Assembly (NCBI GenBank): GCA_963971305.1
Contig: OZ020308.1
Location: 31,711,275-31,775,274, forward strand
Reading direction: 5' to 3'
Length of the DNA stretch: 64,000 nt
From: Arcuatula senhousia
Taxonomy: Eukaryota; Mollusca; Bivalvia; Mytilida; Mytilidae
Part shown: in pieces, positions 54,301-64,000 of the stretch
Layout of the letters: every line of letters begins with the position of its first letter
Position numbering within the stretch: the first letter of the stretch is position 1
Program-made: the position numbers and the translations under genes
Notes under the pieces: model-generated
Seen by the model: the letters and a program-made list of their open reading frames with translations, nothing else
Told to the model about the DNA's origin: nothing
The model's database searches: none

Positions 54301-57300
54301 TCAGACTGTTTCAGAATGGTCGAGTACATTTCAGTACGATTTAGTACAAAAACTATACCATTCAGACTTTTAGTAGTTTGTAGTGCATGCGGCATCACAA
54401 AAATTTCTGTCACAGTTTTCCAGGCAACTACATGTCACAGCCTCTTGATATTTGGTATGTAGCTTCATCCCATAGTACTATAATGTGTAAAGCGATTTTA
54501 TGCCTGAAAAATAACTACTTCCTGTTTGACGAATACTTAACATTTTATATATAATGGACATAGCTGCCAAATTTTCGTCGCAGATTTCCAGGCAACTACA
54601 TGCCACAGCCTCTTGATATTTGGTATGTAGCTTCATCCCATAGTACTATAATGTGTAAAGCGATTTTATGCCTGAAAAATAACTACTTCCTGTTTGACGA
54701 ATACTTAACATTTTATATATAATGGACATAGCTGCCAAATTTTCGTCGCAGATTTCCAGGCAACTACATGCCACAGCCTCTTGATATTTGGTATGTAGCT
54801 TCATTGCATAGTACTATAAAGGTGTAAAGCGATTTTATGCCCGTAAATAACTACTTCCTGTTTGACGAATACTTAACGTTTTATATATAATGGACATAGA
54901 TGCCAAATTTCCGTCGCAGTTTTCCAGGCAACTACATGCCACAGCCTCTTGATATTTGGTTTGTAGCTTTATCACATAGTACTATAAGGTGTAAGGCGAT
55001 TTAATGCCCGAAAAATAACTACTTCCTGTTTGGCGCACAAACATAGATACACAGGCGACATATGCCTTCTGGGGAAGGCTCCATCTAGTTTGTTGAAGTA
55101 CTCATAAAATTCTGTCTACTAAATGTGTCAGTGATTTTGATATGTATTTCACCATTACATTGCTACAGGGGACAGGCCACGACCATATAATTAACTTTTT
55201 TATTTTTGGTCCAACTTTCAAAATCCCTTTTCATTAGATTCCTTGTGAAAATCCCTGCCTGAAATTTTAATTGGATTTGCAATATCTTTTACCATTTTTG
55301 AGAAATAAGCCAAAATTGTAAATTCATGCATGTATATAAATAAAGCTTTTTGTATTTACAGTAATAGATGTTGAAAATGCATTTTTAAGTCCACCACAGG
55401 ATGCATGTGTCAAAAAGCTTTGTAAGTCCACCATGGGCTGCATGTGACCAAAGCAATGGACTATCCATATTGGGCCTCCAATGTACAGGGTTCAACTTGT
55501 TGCAGTCGTATCATGCTGCGCTCAGCTTAGCTTTTTATTGAGTCATGAAATAGTGGGTACGGTCTGAATCATGTGTTTTTTGTTTCCTTGGGCAACAGCA
55601 GGGTAGTGAGCAGTGTCTTAGGGCTACATTGTAGGCTGCTTGCTAACTTACCTTGAGGATTTGTGAATTATGTTACATACTGATACACATATTCCACATA
55701 TCATAATTGTCTATTTTTATATTCACATTTCATATGATTTTTTTAAAGATAGTAGGAACTCAGGATGTAGTGAAAAAGAAGAATTAGACACTGATGATCA
55801 AGAGGACAGTAGAAGCTTTGGTGAGTTTTAATTTTGTCTCACCTGTGACGGTGTTTGGAATATTTGGGAAGGAAGATAAAGCAATCCACAAAAGGACTTT
55901 TTGTTGTGCTCTGTTACACTAATATGGCAGGCATAATAAGTTCACATCAGATCTCTTACTCAAATACGTGCATGTTCATGTTGTTAATGAAAACTACATG
56001 TTCTAGTAGATTGCAATGGATTGTATATTTCAACTGATGTTTTCTGCTTTGTGTTATTGTTATTATGTCGCCTGCAACGTGTTGCAGAAGCGACATATAG
56101 GGGTTACTTTAGCACCATCCGTTGTCTTGCGTCGTCGTCCTGCGTCCTGCGGATTTACAAAAATTTCCGTCGCAGTTTTCCAGGCAACTACATGCCACAG
56201 CTTCTTGATATTTGGTATGTAGCTTCATCACATAGTACTATAAGGTGTAAAGCATTTTTAATGCCGGAAAAATAACTACTTCCTGTTTGACGAATACTTA
56301 ATGTTTTATATATAATTGACATAGTGCCAAATTTTCGTCGCCGTTTCATTGCATAGTACTATAAGGTGTAAGGCCATTTTATGCCCGAAAATTAACTACT
56401 TCCTGTTTGGCGAACAAACAGATACGCAGGCGACATATGCCTTCTTGGGAAGGCTCCATCTAGTTTTAATTTATGCTGGGCTCAATAGTAGAGAAGAAGT
56501 AATGGAATTTCAGTCTAGCCTACGACAGCAAGACTTAGGTATGGTGATTCTGGCTGTGGCAGTAGATGCCGCATCCATACTTGGTTAAAGTTTTTGCTTA
56601 AGTCTGTTTTTTGTGAACTGGATATGTTACTCCATTTATATTTGGTATGCAGATGAATAAGCATCAGTACAGATCAGTTTCAAAAGCATTCCATCAATAT
56701 GCTCCTGCAGTCATGGTCTACTGACTTTGAAATTTAACGCTGATAAAATTTACATTGATATTTTGCATGCAGTTCCAAAAGCATGAATGCAGAAAAATCA
56801 ATTCAATTCAAATCAATTGTTGTAATTTTTATTTCTAACATCTGTGACACTAAGCTCTACTGGTGTATTTTTGAATCCCCCGAGGTTAATCCTCTCCTGC
56901 ATCAACACTATTGTCTAAACCCTAAGTTTCTCCCTACCCCAGACAACAGTTGATCTTAGTCTTAATTTGGTGTCCTATTCAATATTTTTTTGGTTTATTG
57001 CTCAATGCTCTTCATAATTTGGATAAAATGTTTTGCTTTTCAAAAATTTTGGTAGAGTGCCTCTGATGAGTCTTCAATAGACGAAAGGCGCATCAGGTGT
57101 AGCAAAATTTATTGTCTGGAACTTTGTTGTAATTTTTATTTCATACATTATAATAAGTAGATCTAATAATGACAAGTTTAGACATCTCTCTGTGGTAACA
57201 ACTTATTTTCTGAGCAGCCATGTTCAAAATTAGGTACAAATTTTCAAGAGTACAAAAATGAATTCTTAGATCATTCATGTATATAATTTTGTACCAGATG

Positions 57301-60300
57301 AGATATTCAGAGTCTTTAGTTGATTAATCTGGGCAATTTTGATAATTTCAAGATCTCTGTGTGTTTATATGTTTCAGAATCAAAACTGGGAGTACCTCAA
57401 GATAAAATAAGCTATATACTTTTTCCAGCAAAGATAGTTGCAGATGTAAGCGCAGCTTGTAAATGCATTGATAGTTGTAACATAAAGCTGGAAAAAATAG
57501 ATGATTTTGTTAAAAAAGTTCAGGCTGTTAGGCTAACCTACTGTACTCTGAAACAAGGTGCCTTAAGAACCTCAAAGCTCATCGAACTCGTCAACAATAC
57601 AAGGGTTCTAAAACATGGCAGCAATGTCAAGCAGCATACATTTGATGGAGTTTTGATTTGTGTGTAAGTTTTAATTTACAGTGTAGTTTTAAATTTTTAT
57701 GCCCTCACAATGACTTCATTGACATTTTTGGGAGGTGCAACAAGTTCTACTCATGTCCATCCTTAGGTCCAAATTATATATTCGTCAAGCTTTTTTACAT
57801 AAACTGTACAAGATAATAATATGAAAGGACAAGGTACGCTAAAGCCTGTATTCGGCCCCCTCTTAGACTGAAAAATAGAAAACTGATCTAGAGAAAAGTC
57901 CTTTTGTTATTTATTAAGCCAAATGAACAAAGAACATAAAACAAATGAATTTATAAGATTTTTTTTAGCTCACCTGACGGGTCATTGACCCATCCAGCTC
58001 ATTATTATACCCCACGCAACGAAGGGTATAATGTTTTTGACTGGTACGTCTGTCTGTCCGTCAGTCCGTCTGTCCGTGATCAAAATTTTCGTAACAGATA
58101 TCTCAGCTATTATTAATTGTAGGCTTTTGACATTTGATATGAAGCTTCAGGTGGGGGTCCCATACTGTGGGATACGTTTTCAGGTCTGTCAATCATCTAC
58201 TTTCTGTTTAAATAGTTGACTTAGACTTTTTTCACTAAATTTTCAGGGTTGAAAATTCTTGTAACAAATTTCTCAGGAACTATTAATTGTAGGTATTTTA
58301 TATTTGTTATTTAGCTTCAGGTAGGTGTCCCATATGGTGGGATTTGTTTTCAGGTCTGTCAATCATCTACTTCCTGTTTAAATAGCCGACTTTGACTTGT
58401 TCACTAAATTTTCAGGGTTAAAAATTTTCGTAACAAATTTCTCAGGAACTATTAATTGTAGGTATTTTATATTTGGTATTTAGCTTCAGGTAGGTGTCCC
58501 ATATGGTGGGATTCGTTTTCAAGTCTGCGGATCATCTACTTCCTGTTTCAATAGCCGACTTTGACAATTCACTAAATTTTCAGGTTTGAAAATTTTTGTA
58601 ACGAATTTCTCAGCATCTGTTAATCGTAGGTATTTGATGTTTGGTATTTAGCTTCAGGTAGGCGTCCCATATGGTGGGATTCTTTTTTAGGTCTGGTGAT
58701 TATCTACTTCCTGTTTTTCACGAGCCTACTTAGACTTTTTTCACTAAATTTTCAGGGTTAAAAATTGGTTTGATAATAATTGGTATAAACATTTAGATTT
58801 ATTAGCATAATTGAAATTCACATAATTTATGTTATATTAACACAATGTAAGATGTTAGTGATTATCTCTTTGTATCAATCTTAAAAAGTTATCAACAAAT
58901 GCTCATACATTGTCATTTGCTTTTGCTAAAAAAATTCTTAATGAAATGCCATCTTATTACCAAATAATGACCATGTTGTGTTAACAATTCACTACTTTTC
59001 TATTTACATATGCTTTTTACAGAAAAAAATGGATTGAAATAGTTAATATCAGCCCTGCAACATACTACAGGATTTTTGGGTTAATAAATTCTGGTGTTAT
59101 AGTGAAGGAAAAAGTGCAGAAGTTGAGCAAGAGAAATTGTAGAGGTATTAAGGCTAAACAAAAAATATGCGTGTTTGCATTTACATCATTTAAAAAACAG
59201 GTTCGGTAGGTCGGAAAATTAAAAAAAAAATTGATGGTAAGCAAAAGGTAGAGAACTTTCATGTTTTTTCCTAATCAGAATCCTGGTTAGTTTCAAAACT
59301 GGAAGTTACTGCCATTTGCAGTGTTTTGAAATAATTTGGGGCAATATGACTTGGATATATCCTAATCTGAATGCTTGTTGGAGATAAATAAATATTTTAG
59401 AAGCCACTTTTACTGACTTTCTGTGCCAGTAAAGCCTTTAATTTCAAAAGCCTGTATCAAGAAACTGGGCTGGTTGACATCAATCTTTTTTCAGATGCCA
59501 TAAAAGAGATAAGGGTTGGGGGCTTTAAAAAAGGGTTGGTTGGGTAACTGGAAACACATATATATTTTTTTGCCTTTAAAAAATGACTGTAAACATATAC
59601 ATGATATAAATTGCAAATATATGATGAATTAAATAAGTTATAAGATAATTATGTACAAACATACATTTCCCACCTCGTATAAATGCCATGCCTCTGTTTT
59701 TCTGTCACAATGAATTTTGATAGAATTTATTTACAGAGTATCTATTGCCTATTTATTTGACAAATTTAAATTCCGTTCCCTATGAGGTTTTGTCCTTAGT
59801 CAAATATCATTGGATCATTTCATAGTCGTCAACCATTATTCTACAAAATGCACTTATGTAGACAATGTTTGTGTGACTTCTGCTTCCTGTTGAGATAGTT
59901 GGTACATTTTTCACCCATATGGTCAAATGTAAATTTTCATGACATGTCCAGTTTTTTGTTGTTGTGTGCGAAGATAGTCGATGAAGGCAAGACTTAGGTG
60001 TGGTGTTTCCGATGGTGGCAGTGACGTCGTCTTTAATTTGTAAGAGTTTTTTCTTGTGTCTGTTTAACAACTTCTACTTATGTTATCAGTTTACAGGTAT
60101 ACAAACAAGAATTTATTGTGTTATTATCACAAAAATAGGTGTCCAACACTGGATAGGGGAATTCCCTCAGACGGCCGGAATATTCCTGCCCCGCACGGCA
60201 CCGGAGAAGTTCGAGGGACGGAATATTCCGGCCCCGTATGGCAAGGGTTAAAAATAGACATAAGAAACTTTAATTTTAAGAAAAATATGTATTTGAGATA

Positions 60301-61648
60301 GCCAGGATATACCATAGACACTTCTTTACAATTTTGTATGTGAATGAAATTAATAGAAATTCTGCTAATTTTATATACGGATGTCTTTCTGGCACATATT
60401 TCATATTCTTTTGTATTTAATATTATTTCAGAGTTTGGCATTAGTGCCGTGTGGTGTTCCTAGAAAGCTACCCTGTGCTTCAGTTGTATGCTCCTATATA
60501 TTTTCAAGTACTGGAATATGTGTTGGAAAGACACTGTTTTCATATTTCTAGTACCTTAACTTTTGGCTATCTCTAATACAGTTAATAAATTTACCCCCAT
60601 TTAGTAAGTCATTTTGTATTTTGGTTTATCAAATCTAATATTTTACTAGTCTTCCAATATTTCAATCCCTAGCGTGTCTGATGAAGGTTAATCCAGAAAA
60701 GCGATTCACACTCAGTGACGTTTTGTTTTTTTCATTTATTAATATCATGTCAATATGTTGATTGTGTCTTTCTGGCACATATTCCATATTCTTTCGTATT
60801 TAATATATGTACATTTGTTTTTGTTAAACTTTTAGCGAATAACTTTTGTAGGTCTGCAAGTTTGTGGATTTGTAAATGTTTTAGTGGATAAATATGCTGA
60901 GTACAGTCCTGTTCATGGAAGAAGGATTTTCCCTCCAGTAATAACCAAACAGTTTCTTTGGAAGGAGTACCTGGAACACCAAGAAAAGAAACCCAATGAA
61001 AAAGCTGTTTCCAAAAATCATTTTCTGAAGGTTTTCAAGGCAAACTTTGGGAAAGATGTTTCTTTTGCAAAGGTAAGATTCAGTTCAGTTTCTCTCAGCA
61101 AGTCCTATAACTTGTCAAATTTTTATACACCCACTTTGTAAGGGGGGGGGGGGGTTAATGTTTTATTTTTGCCCTTCAATTCATTTTTTTGTCTGTATAT
61201 TTGTAACATACTTTCAGTCACAGTTTCTCAGCAACCACTTGCAGAAGAGGTGTTCCCTTTGGTATGTAGTGATAAAGATAACAGGCATTGGAATTCAGAA
61301 TAGCCATTTGTAAAGCCAAAAATGTAATTAGGTACAAATATTTCGTTAACATACTTAATATACATTATACATGTATTTGCTTAACAAGTACACACACTAA
61401 AGATAGAGCAGAAATTTATGTTTCCTAAACAATTTCAGAATTTGCAAGTACTTGAGTTCTTGAGATGATTTAGAGTGAAATTACCATTCATTATTACAAA
61501 TACTTTCTTTTTTTTTTCTTAAATAGCAAAAATACATCAACCCATGCTCTGTTTGCCTTGTTGCTATGAATAGTTTGGAAACTACAAGAGATCCTGAAGA
61601 AAAAAAATCACTAAAAGAAGATTTAATGGAACATTTAGAAAGGCAAAG
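51279..61648 (+). CDS. Eight-exon partial gene, acidic N-terminal exons and C-x2-C tail (gene-level span)
   Basis: Exons at 51279-51365, 52014-52091, 55362-55421, 55749-55820, 57378-57663, 59023-59144, 60852-61072 and 61527-61648 have consensus borders. All seven joins preserve one open frame (about 349 codons), strong evidence of a real gene. The first four exons are acidic and low complexity. The 57378 exon is a helical domain, and the last three hold YSPVHGRRIFPPVI, KNHFLKVFKANFGKDVSFAK and NPCSVCLVAMNSLE. The last pattern (H.F..(I/V)F...F....(F/L).K..., then C-x2-C) resembles transposon-derived proteins common in invertebrates. That assignment is tentative. The start codon lies upstream of 51279 and the end beyond 61648; neither was found. 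Introns are dominated by repeats. Confidence 0.7.
51498..51900 (+). repeat. Hairpin-headed repeat (GATCACCTGACCCGAGGGATCATGTGAGC type)
   Basis: A degraded form of the head at 62511, followed by TTTTGCCATCACTTGGCCTC and sequence matching GAACATAGGGGTAAATTGCA in the 62.5-64 kb copy. It lies between the duplicated exons. Confidence 0.6.
52014..52091 (+). CDS. Acidic exon B, duplicate of exon A
   Basis: The acceptor ATATTTTACAG and donor GTAAGT bracket 78 nt encoding RIDLTRILEEYDEDENTNNE and RDEGSG. Identity to exon A is very high, including the acceptor region, so it arose by a local tandem duplication of about 735 bp. Confidence 0.7.
52926..53700 (+). repeat. TATACAACCGC hairpin-headed repeat
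   Basis: TATACAACCGCAAAATTTTT with TGCGATTGTATTA forms the head, followed by a GTTGTTGTTGTCATTGTCGT run. Diverged modules carry GGGTCAAA(AA)GGGACCA phrases. Confidence 0.6.
53712..55091 (+). repeat. Hairpin-headed element with four 168-bp modules
   Basis: The head TATGTCGCCTGCAACGTGTT and GCAGAAGCGACATA fold into a strong hairpin, and the tail CAGGCGACATA at 55052 inverts the first 11 bases. CAGGCAACTACATG starts modules at 54421, 54589, 54757 and 54925, exactly 168 bp apart. A second inverted-repeat element (53778-54384) is nested in its 5' part. A shorter copy is at 56064-56466. Confidence 0.85.
53778..54384. mobile_element. Nested MITE with ~100-bp TIRs and GTACTCGACC repeats
   Basis: ACTACAAACTACCCAAAGTC and the following ~90 bp down to GCTTAAC are mirrored at the right, ending AGTAGTTTGTAGT. 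The interior is filled with variants of AGTCTGAA and TGTACTCGACC in both orientations. A minus frame inside it is noncoding. Confidence 0.75.
55362..55421 (+). CDS. Exon of the right-hand gene
   Basis: The acceptor TTTGTATTTACAG and donor GTAAGT bracket 60 nt encoding IDVENAFLSPPQDACVKKL. Phase 1 at both ends. Confidence 0.55.
55550..55710 (+). repeat. Copy of the CACTTATTCCACAT-type interspersed repeat
   Basis: GGGTAGTGAGCAGTGTCTTA then GGGCTACATTGTAGGCTGCT match the copies near 1130 and 8400. Confidence 0.5.
55749..55820 (+). CDS. Acidic exon of the right-hand gene
   Basis: The acceptor ATTTTTTTAAAG and donor GTGAGT bracket 72 nt encoding SRNSGCSEKEELDTDDQEDS and RSF. Phase 1 at both ends. 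Confidence 0.6.
56064..56466 (+). repeat. Short copy of the TATGTCGCCTGCAACG hairpin-headed element
   Basis: Same head and tail as 53712-55091 with fewer modules and a CGTCGTCCTGCGTCCTGCGG run after the head. It lies in the intron between 55820 and 57378. Confidence 0.85.
56490..56780 (+). repeat. Forward copy of the repeat seen reversed at 5.1-5.5 kb
   Basis: Shares GGTTAAAGTTTTTGCT(T/A)AAG, TATTTGGTATGCAG and CATCAATATGCTCCTGCAGT with the reverse copy. A similar but shorter copy begins near 59980. Confidence 0.6.
56985..57145 (+). mobile_element. Short Penelope-like/retrozyme fragment with hammerhead
   Basis: The sequence around the ribozyme (GCTCAATGCTCTTCAT.ATTT before, AGCAAAATTTATTGTCTG after) matches the copy at 39.1-39.2 kb. 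It is in an intron of the right-hand gene, in sense orientation. Confidence 0.6.
57057..57100 (+). ncRNA. Hammerhead ribozyme motif
   Basis: CUGAUGA at 57063-57069, helix II GUCU-UCAAU-AGAC at 57070-57082 and GAAA at 57083-57086 give the complete core. Helix I GUGCCU pairs with AGGUGU (57095-57100) in six positions including wobbles. Helix III (AGGC/GCAU) is short and weakened. The cleavage site would be after C57094. Confidence 0.75.
57378..57663 (+). CDS. Largest exon of the right-hand gene
   Basis: The acceptor TATATGTTTCAG and donor GTAAGT bracket 286 nt. It encodes a helical domain: GVPQDKISYILFPAKIVADV, then CKCIDSCNIKLEKIDDFVKK and LKQGALRTSKLIELVNNTRV. The frame joins exactly to the exon at 59023. 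Confidence 0.7.
57966..58770 (+). repeat. Two adjacent hairpin heads and four ~169-bp modules
   Basis: AGCTCACCTGACGGGTCATT then GACCCATCCAGCTCA (57966-58001) folds back. A second head ATTATACCCCACGCAACGAA then GGGTATAAT (58004-58031) follows, with a TCTGTCTGTCCGTC run. Modules carrying CTCAG(GAA)CT lie at 58102, 58272, 58441 and 58609 with CTACTTCCTGTTT phrases. Confidence 0.8.
59023..59144 (+). CDS. Exon of the right-hand gene
   Basis: The acceptor TGCTTTTTACAG and donor GTATTA bracket 122 nt encoding KKWIEIVNISPATYYRIFGL and INSGVIVKEKVQKLSKRNCR. The phase is consistent on both sides. Confidence 0.6.
60852..61072 (+). CDS. Exon of the right-hand gene
   Basis: The acceptor ACTTTTGTAG and donor GTAAGA bracket 221 nt encoding GFVNVLVDKYAEYSPVHGRR, then KQFLWKEYLEHQEKKPNEKA and KNHFLKVFKANFGKDVSFAK. 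It ends in phase 0, matching the next exon. Confidence 0.7.
61120..61300 (+). repeat. Short diverged hairpin/module copy with poly-G tract
   Basis: TTTTTATACACCCACTTTGT then AAGGGGGGGGGGGG is a degraded head. CAGTTTCTCAGCAACCACTT and TTTGGTATGTAGTG are module phrases. Confidence 0.45.
61527..61648 (+). CDS. Last recognised exon of the right-hand gene
   Basis: The acceptor TTTTTCTTAAATAG and donor GTAACA bracket 122 nt encoding QKYINPCSVCLVAMNSLETT then EEKKSLKEDLMEHLERQ. A C-x2-C motif is followed by a charged helix. It ends two bases into a codon, so the gene continues beyond. Confidence 0.65.
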
Positions 61649-61734
61649 GTAACATCTTTGATAAGGTAGACTCTTTGATATAAGTTGTTTTCTAGAATAC
61701 TAGTTTTGGTTGCAATAGATTATTGAAATGGCTA

Positions 61735-62110
61735 TGCAATTAAAAGGTTGTTATATCTCCACTCTTTAGAGAGGGACCTATATTTGAATCACCTTGTCTG
61801 TGTATCGGAAGCGTTTGTAACAGATTTTTTGACTTGTAATGAAAAGATTGATTTGATATTTGGTTAACAGCTTCACCATGATAAGTTGTATTGTGCCTCC
61901 CCATTCAAGGTCTAAAATATCTACTTCCTGTTTGTCAAGTGGACTTTGACAATTTTTCAGCTACTTTTAAATTTTGTTTTAAAAAACCCCCAGATTTTTC
62001 AGTTTCTAAAGAAGGGATTGATTTGATATTTGGTAAACATCTACTTCCTGTTTGTCTAGTTGACATTAATTTTGCAAGGAGGTGGGGTATGCTTAGCATG
62101 ACAATGCTTG
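61735..62110 (+). repeat. Diverged module repeat
   Basis: TTTGATATTTGGT(T/A)AACA near 61853 and 62023 with ATCTACTTCCTGTTTGTC(A/T)A phrases marks two modules of about 125-170 bp. Confidence 0.55.
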
Positions 62111-62127
62111 AAATTTCATGTTGATTT

Positions 62128-62510
62128 TTTATACGACCGCAAAAAATTTGTGGACGTATAATGTATGATGCTGTCGTCGTCTGTTAACTTAAGTGTAACC
62201 ACGATAACTTTAGTTCTAGTTATCGGATTGCTATGAATTTTGACAGTGATGTTTCTTACCATTAAAGGATGGATTGGACTGATTTTGGGGGTTCTCACTT
62301 TTTTCGTTTAAAAATTAGGGGCCAAAAAGGGGCAAAAAATGCTACTTTTTTGTTTGTTCCCACAATAACATTTCTTCTGGTTAACTAAATGCTGTTGAAT
62401 TTTACTCTAATGTTTTATACCATAAATGGATGAATGGGATTGATTTTGGGGGGTCCCCCCTTTATTCATTTAGAAATTAGGGGCCCAAAAAGGGCCAAAA
62501 ATTCAATTTT
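62128..62510 (+). repeat. TATACGACCGC hairpin-headed repeat
   Basis: TTATACGACCGCAAAAAATT with TGTGGACGTATAA forms the head, followed by TGTATGATGCTGTCGTCGTC. Two ~180-bp modules contain ATTAGGGGCC(C)AAAAAGGG. Confidence 0.75.
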
Positions 62511-64000
62511 TAGCTCACCTGGACCGAAGGTCCATGTGAGCTATTGCCATCACTTGGCGTCCGTCGTCGTCCGTCGTCGTTAACATTTTTCAAACGTTAA
62601 CTCCTCTAACACCATAAGTCCAATGGCTTTTAAATTTGGCACAGTTGTTAATTAGCATAGGTAGTGTAAAACTAGCGTGGGGATTTTTGATTCGTTGAAA
62701 AACATGGCCGCCATGGCTAAAAATAGAACATAGGGGTAAATTGCAGTTTTTTGCAAATAACTCAAAAACGGTAACAGATACCAAAATTCTGGCATAGGGT
62801 AAAAGTGATCAGCACCTCAAGATCTACCTGCCCAGAAATTTTCAAGAAGATCCAACAACCGATGTGGGAGTTATTGCCCTTTTTCTGGATTTTTTCAAAA
62901 TTTTGCACTTATTTAGCCCTATATCTTGAAAACTATACAAGATATTTTAAAAATTCAAATTGCATATGATTAAGCACATCAAGATCTACATTTCATGTAA
63001 TTAGGTCAAAGCTGTAGAACCATTTCTTTTAGGAGTTATGGCCCTTAAAGCATCAAAATTTACCATTTTTCATTACTTTTACCCTGAATTTCAAAGTTTA
63101 ACTTGTCTGACACAATAAATCCAACTTCAACCAAACTTGGCAAAGTTGTTTAATAGCATTAATACTACAATTCTGTCTTTCGGATTTTCGATTCGTCAAA
63201 AAATATGGCCTCCATGGCTTAAAATAGAACATAGGGGTCAAATAACAGTTTTTTGCAAATAACTCAAAAACGGTAACAGATATCAAAATTCTGATGGGAG
63301 ACAAAAGTGATTAGCATCTTAAGATCTACCTGCCCTGAAATTTTCAAGAAGATCCAACAAATGACATAGGAGTTATTGCCCCTTTTCTGAATTTTTTCTA
63401 AATTTTGCACTTATTTAGCTCTATATCTTGAAAACTATACAAGATATTTCAAAAATTCAAATTGCATATGATTAAGCACATCAAGATCTACAATTCATGT
63501 AATTAGGTCAAAGCTGTAGAACCATTTCTTTTAGGAGTTATGGCCCTTAAAACGTCAATATTTACCATTGTTCATTACTTTTCCCCTGACTTGTCTGAAA
63601 CGGTAAGACTAACTGCATCTTAACATGGCACACTGTTTGATAGCTTATATGCTACAACTCTATCGTTCAGATTTTTGATTCGTAAAAAAACATGGCCACC
63701 ATGGCTAAAAATAGAACATAGGGGCAAATTTAATTTTCTTGCTAATAACTCAAAACTGGTTTCAGATATCAAAATTGTTCAAGAATCAAAAGTAATCAGC
63801 ATATTAAGATCTACCTGTCCTGAAATTTCAGAAAAGATCTGACTGCTGATGTGGGAGTTATTGTTCTTTTTCCTAATTTTTGCCAAATTTGCACTTATTA
63901 AGCCCAATATCTTGAAAACTAACCAAGATATTTCATAAATTTAAATCGCATATGGTTAAGCAAAATAATATCTACAAATATATGTATCTGTGTAGTTCAG
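62511..64000 (+). repeat. TAGCTCACCTGGACC hairpin-headed repeat with ~500-bp modules
   Basis: TAGCTCACCTGGACC, a GAA loop and GGTCCATGTGAGCTA form a near-perfect hairpin (62511-62542). A CGTCCGTCGTCGTCCGTCGT run follows. Phrases such as CTTGAAAACTATACAAGATA recur near 62925, 63428 and 63910, so modules are about 490-500 bp. The repeat runs off the end of the window. Confidence 0.8.

Noticed and set aside
57050..57092. Reading the ribozyme region as a plain GCGCCT/AGGCGC hairpin
   Set aside because: A local hairpin is possible, but the intact hammerhead core and helix I pairing across the cleavage site explain more of the sequence, and the 39.1-kb copy keeps the core.
1..64000. Endogenous viral sequences or LTR retrotransposons
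   Set aside because: No paired long direct repeats, integrase or capsid-like frames were recognised. The RT remnants seen are non-LTR or Penelope-like.

Overview
This is AT-rich animal DNA, most likely from a bivalve mollusc and plausibly a mussel (Mytilus-like). The evidence is indirect: short exons with GT/AG borders in long AT-rich introns, a very high density of TACATGTA palindromes, Penelope-like fragments with hammerhead ribozymes, CR1/jockey-like LINE remnants, and many families of short inverted-repeat elements. There are no operons, rRNA genes, CRISPR arrays or bacterial-style genes.

Layout. At 2.8-13.1 kb lies a minus-strand multi-exon gene region. Its main exon (7230-7935) has an acidic N-terminus and a ParB/sulfiredoxin-like domain. 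Its introns carry inverted-repeat elements, and a 146-bp satellite (11.6-12.6 kb) sits between two further minus-strand exons. A LINE fragment with a nested MITE covers 15.5-16.7 kb. At 17175-21693 is a complete Mutator-like transposon (4,519 bp) with long terminal inverted repeats (TIRs) and a perfect 9-bp target duplication. It has one 628-codon ORF joining SGNH-like, MULE transposase, SWIM-like, Ulp1-like and PHD segments. The stretch 22-33 kb is gene-poor, with diverged repeats and a long inverted pair near 22.1 and 28.0 kb. At 33178-33969 is an intronless KMT5A-like SET-domain gene, head to head with a minus-strand first exon (32726-32816). The stretch 34-50 kb is mostly retroelement and repeat debris (LINE RT at 36.2-37.5 kb, Penelope RT plus hammerhead at 39.1-39.8 kb, 174-bp modules at 44.3-45.4 kb), with isolated minus-strand exons near 41.9 and 49.2 kb. 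From 51.3 to 61.6 kb, eight plus-strand exons are all phase-compatible and form one partial gene. It has a duplicated acidic exon and a C-terminal C-x2-C segment. Its introns are full of hairpin-headed tandem-module repeats.

The strongest unusual items are: (i) the composite Mutator-like transposon; (ii) a minute palindromic insert (9-37 bp) flanked by perfect 7-bp direct repeats at three sites; (iii) several repeat families that share a hairpin head followed by ~168-174-bp modules, lying in sense orientation to the genes that host them; (iv) two hammerhead ribozyme motifs in Penelope-like copies; and (v) the ParB-like eukaryotic gene.

All calls come from reading the sequence. No database search or folding program was run. 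Exon borders are inferred from splice signals and phase only.
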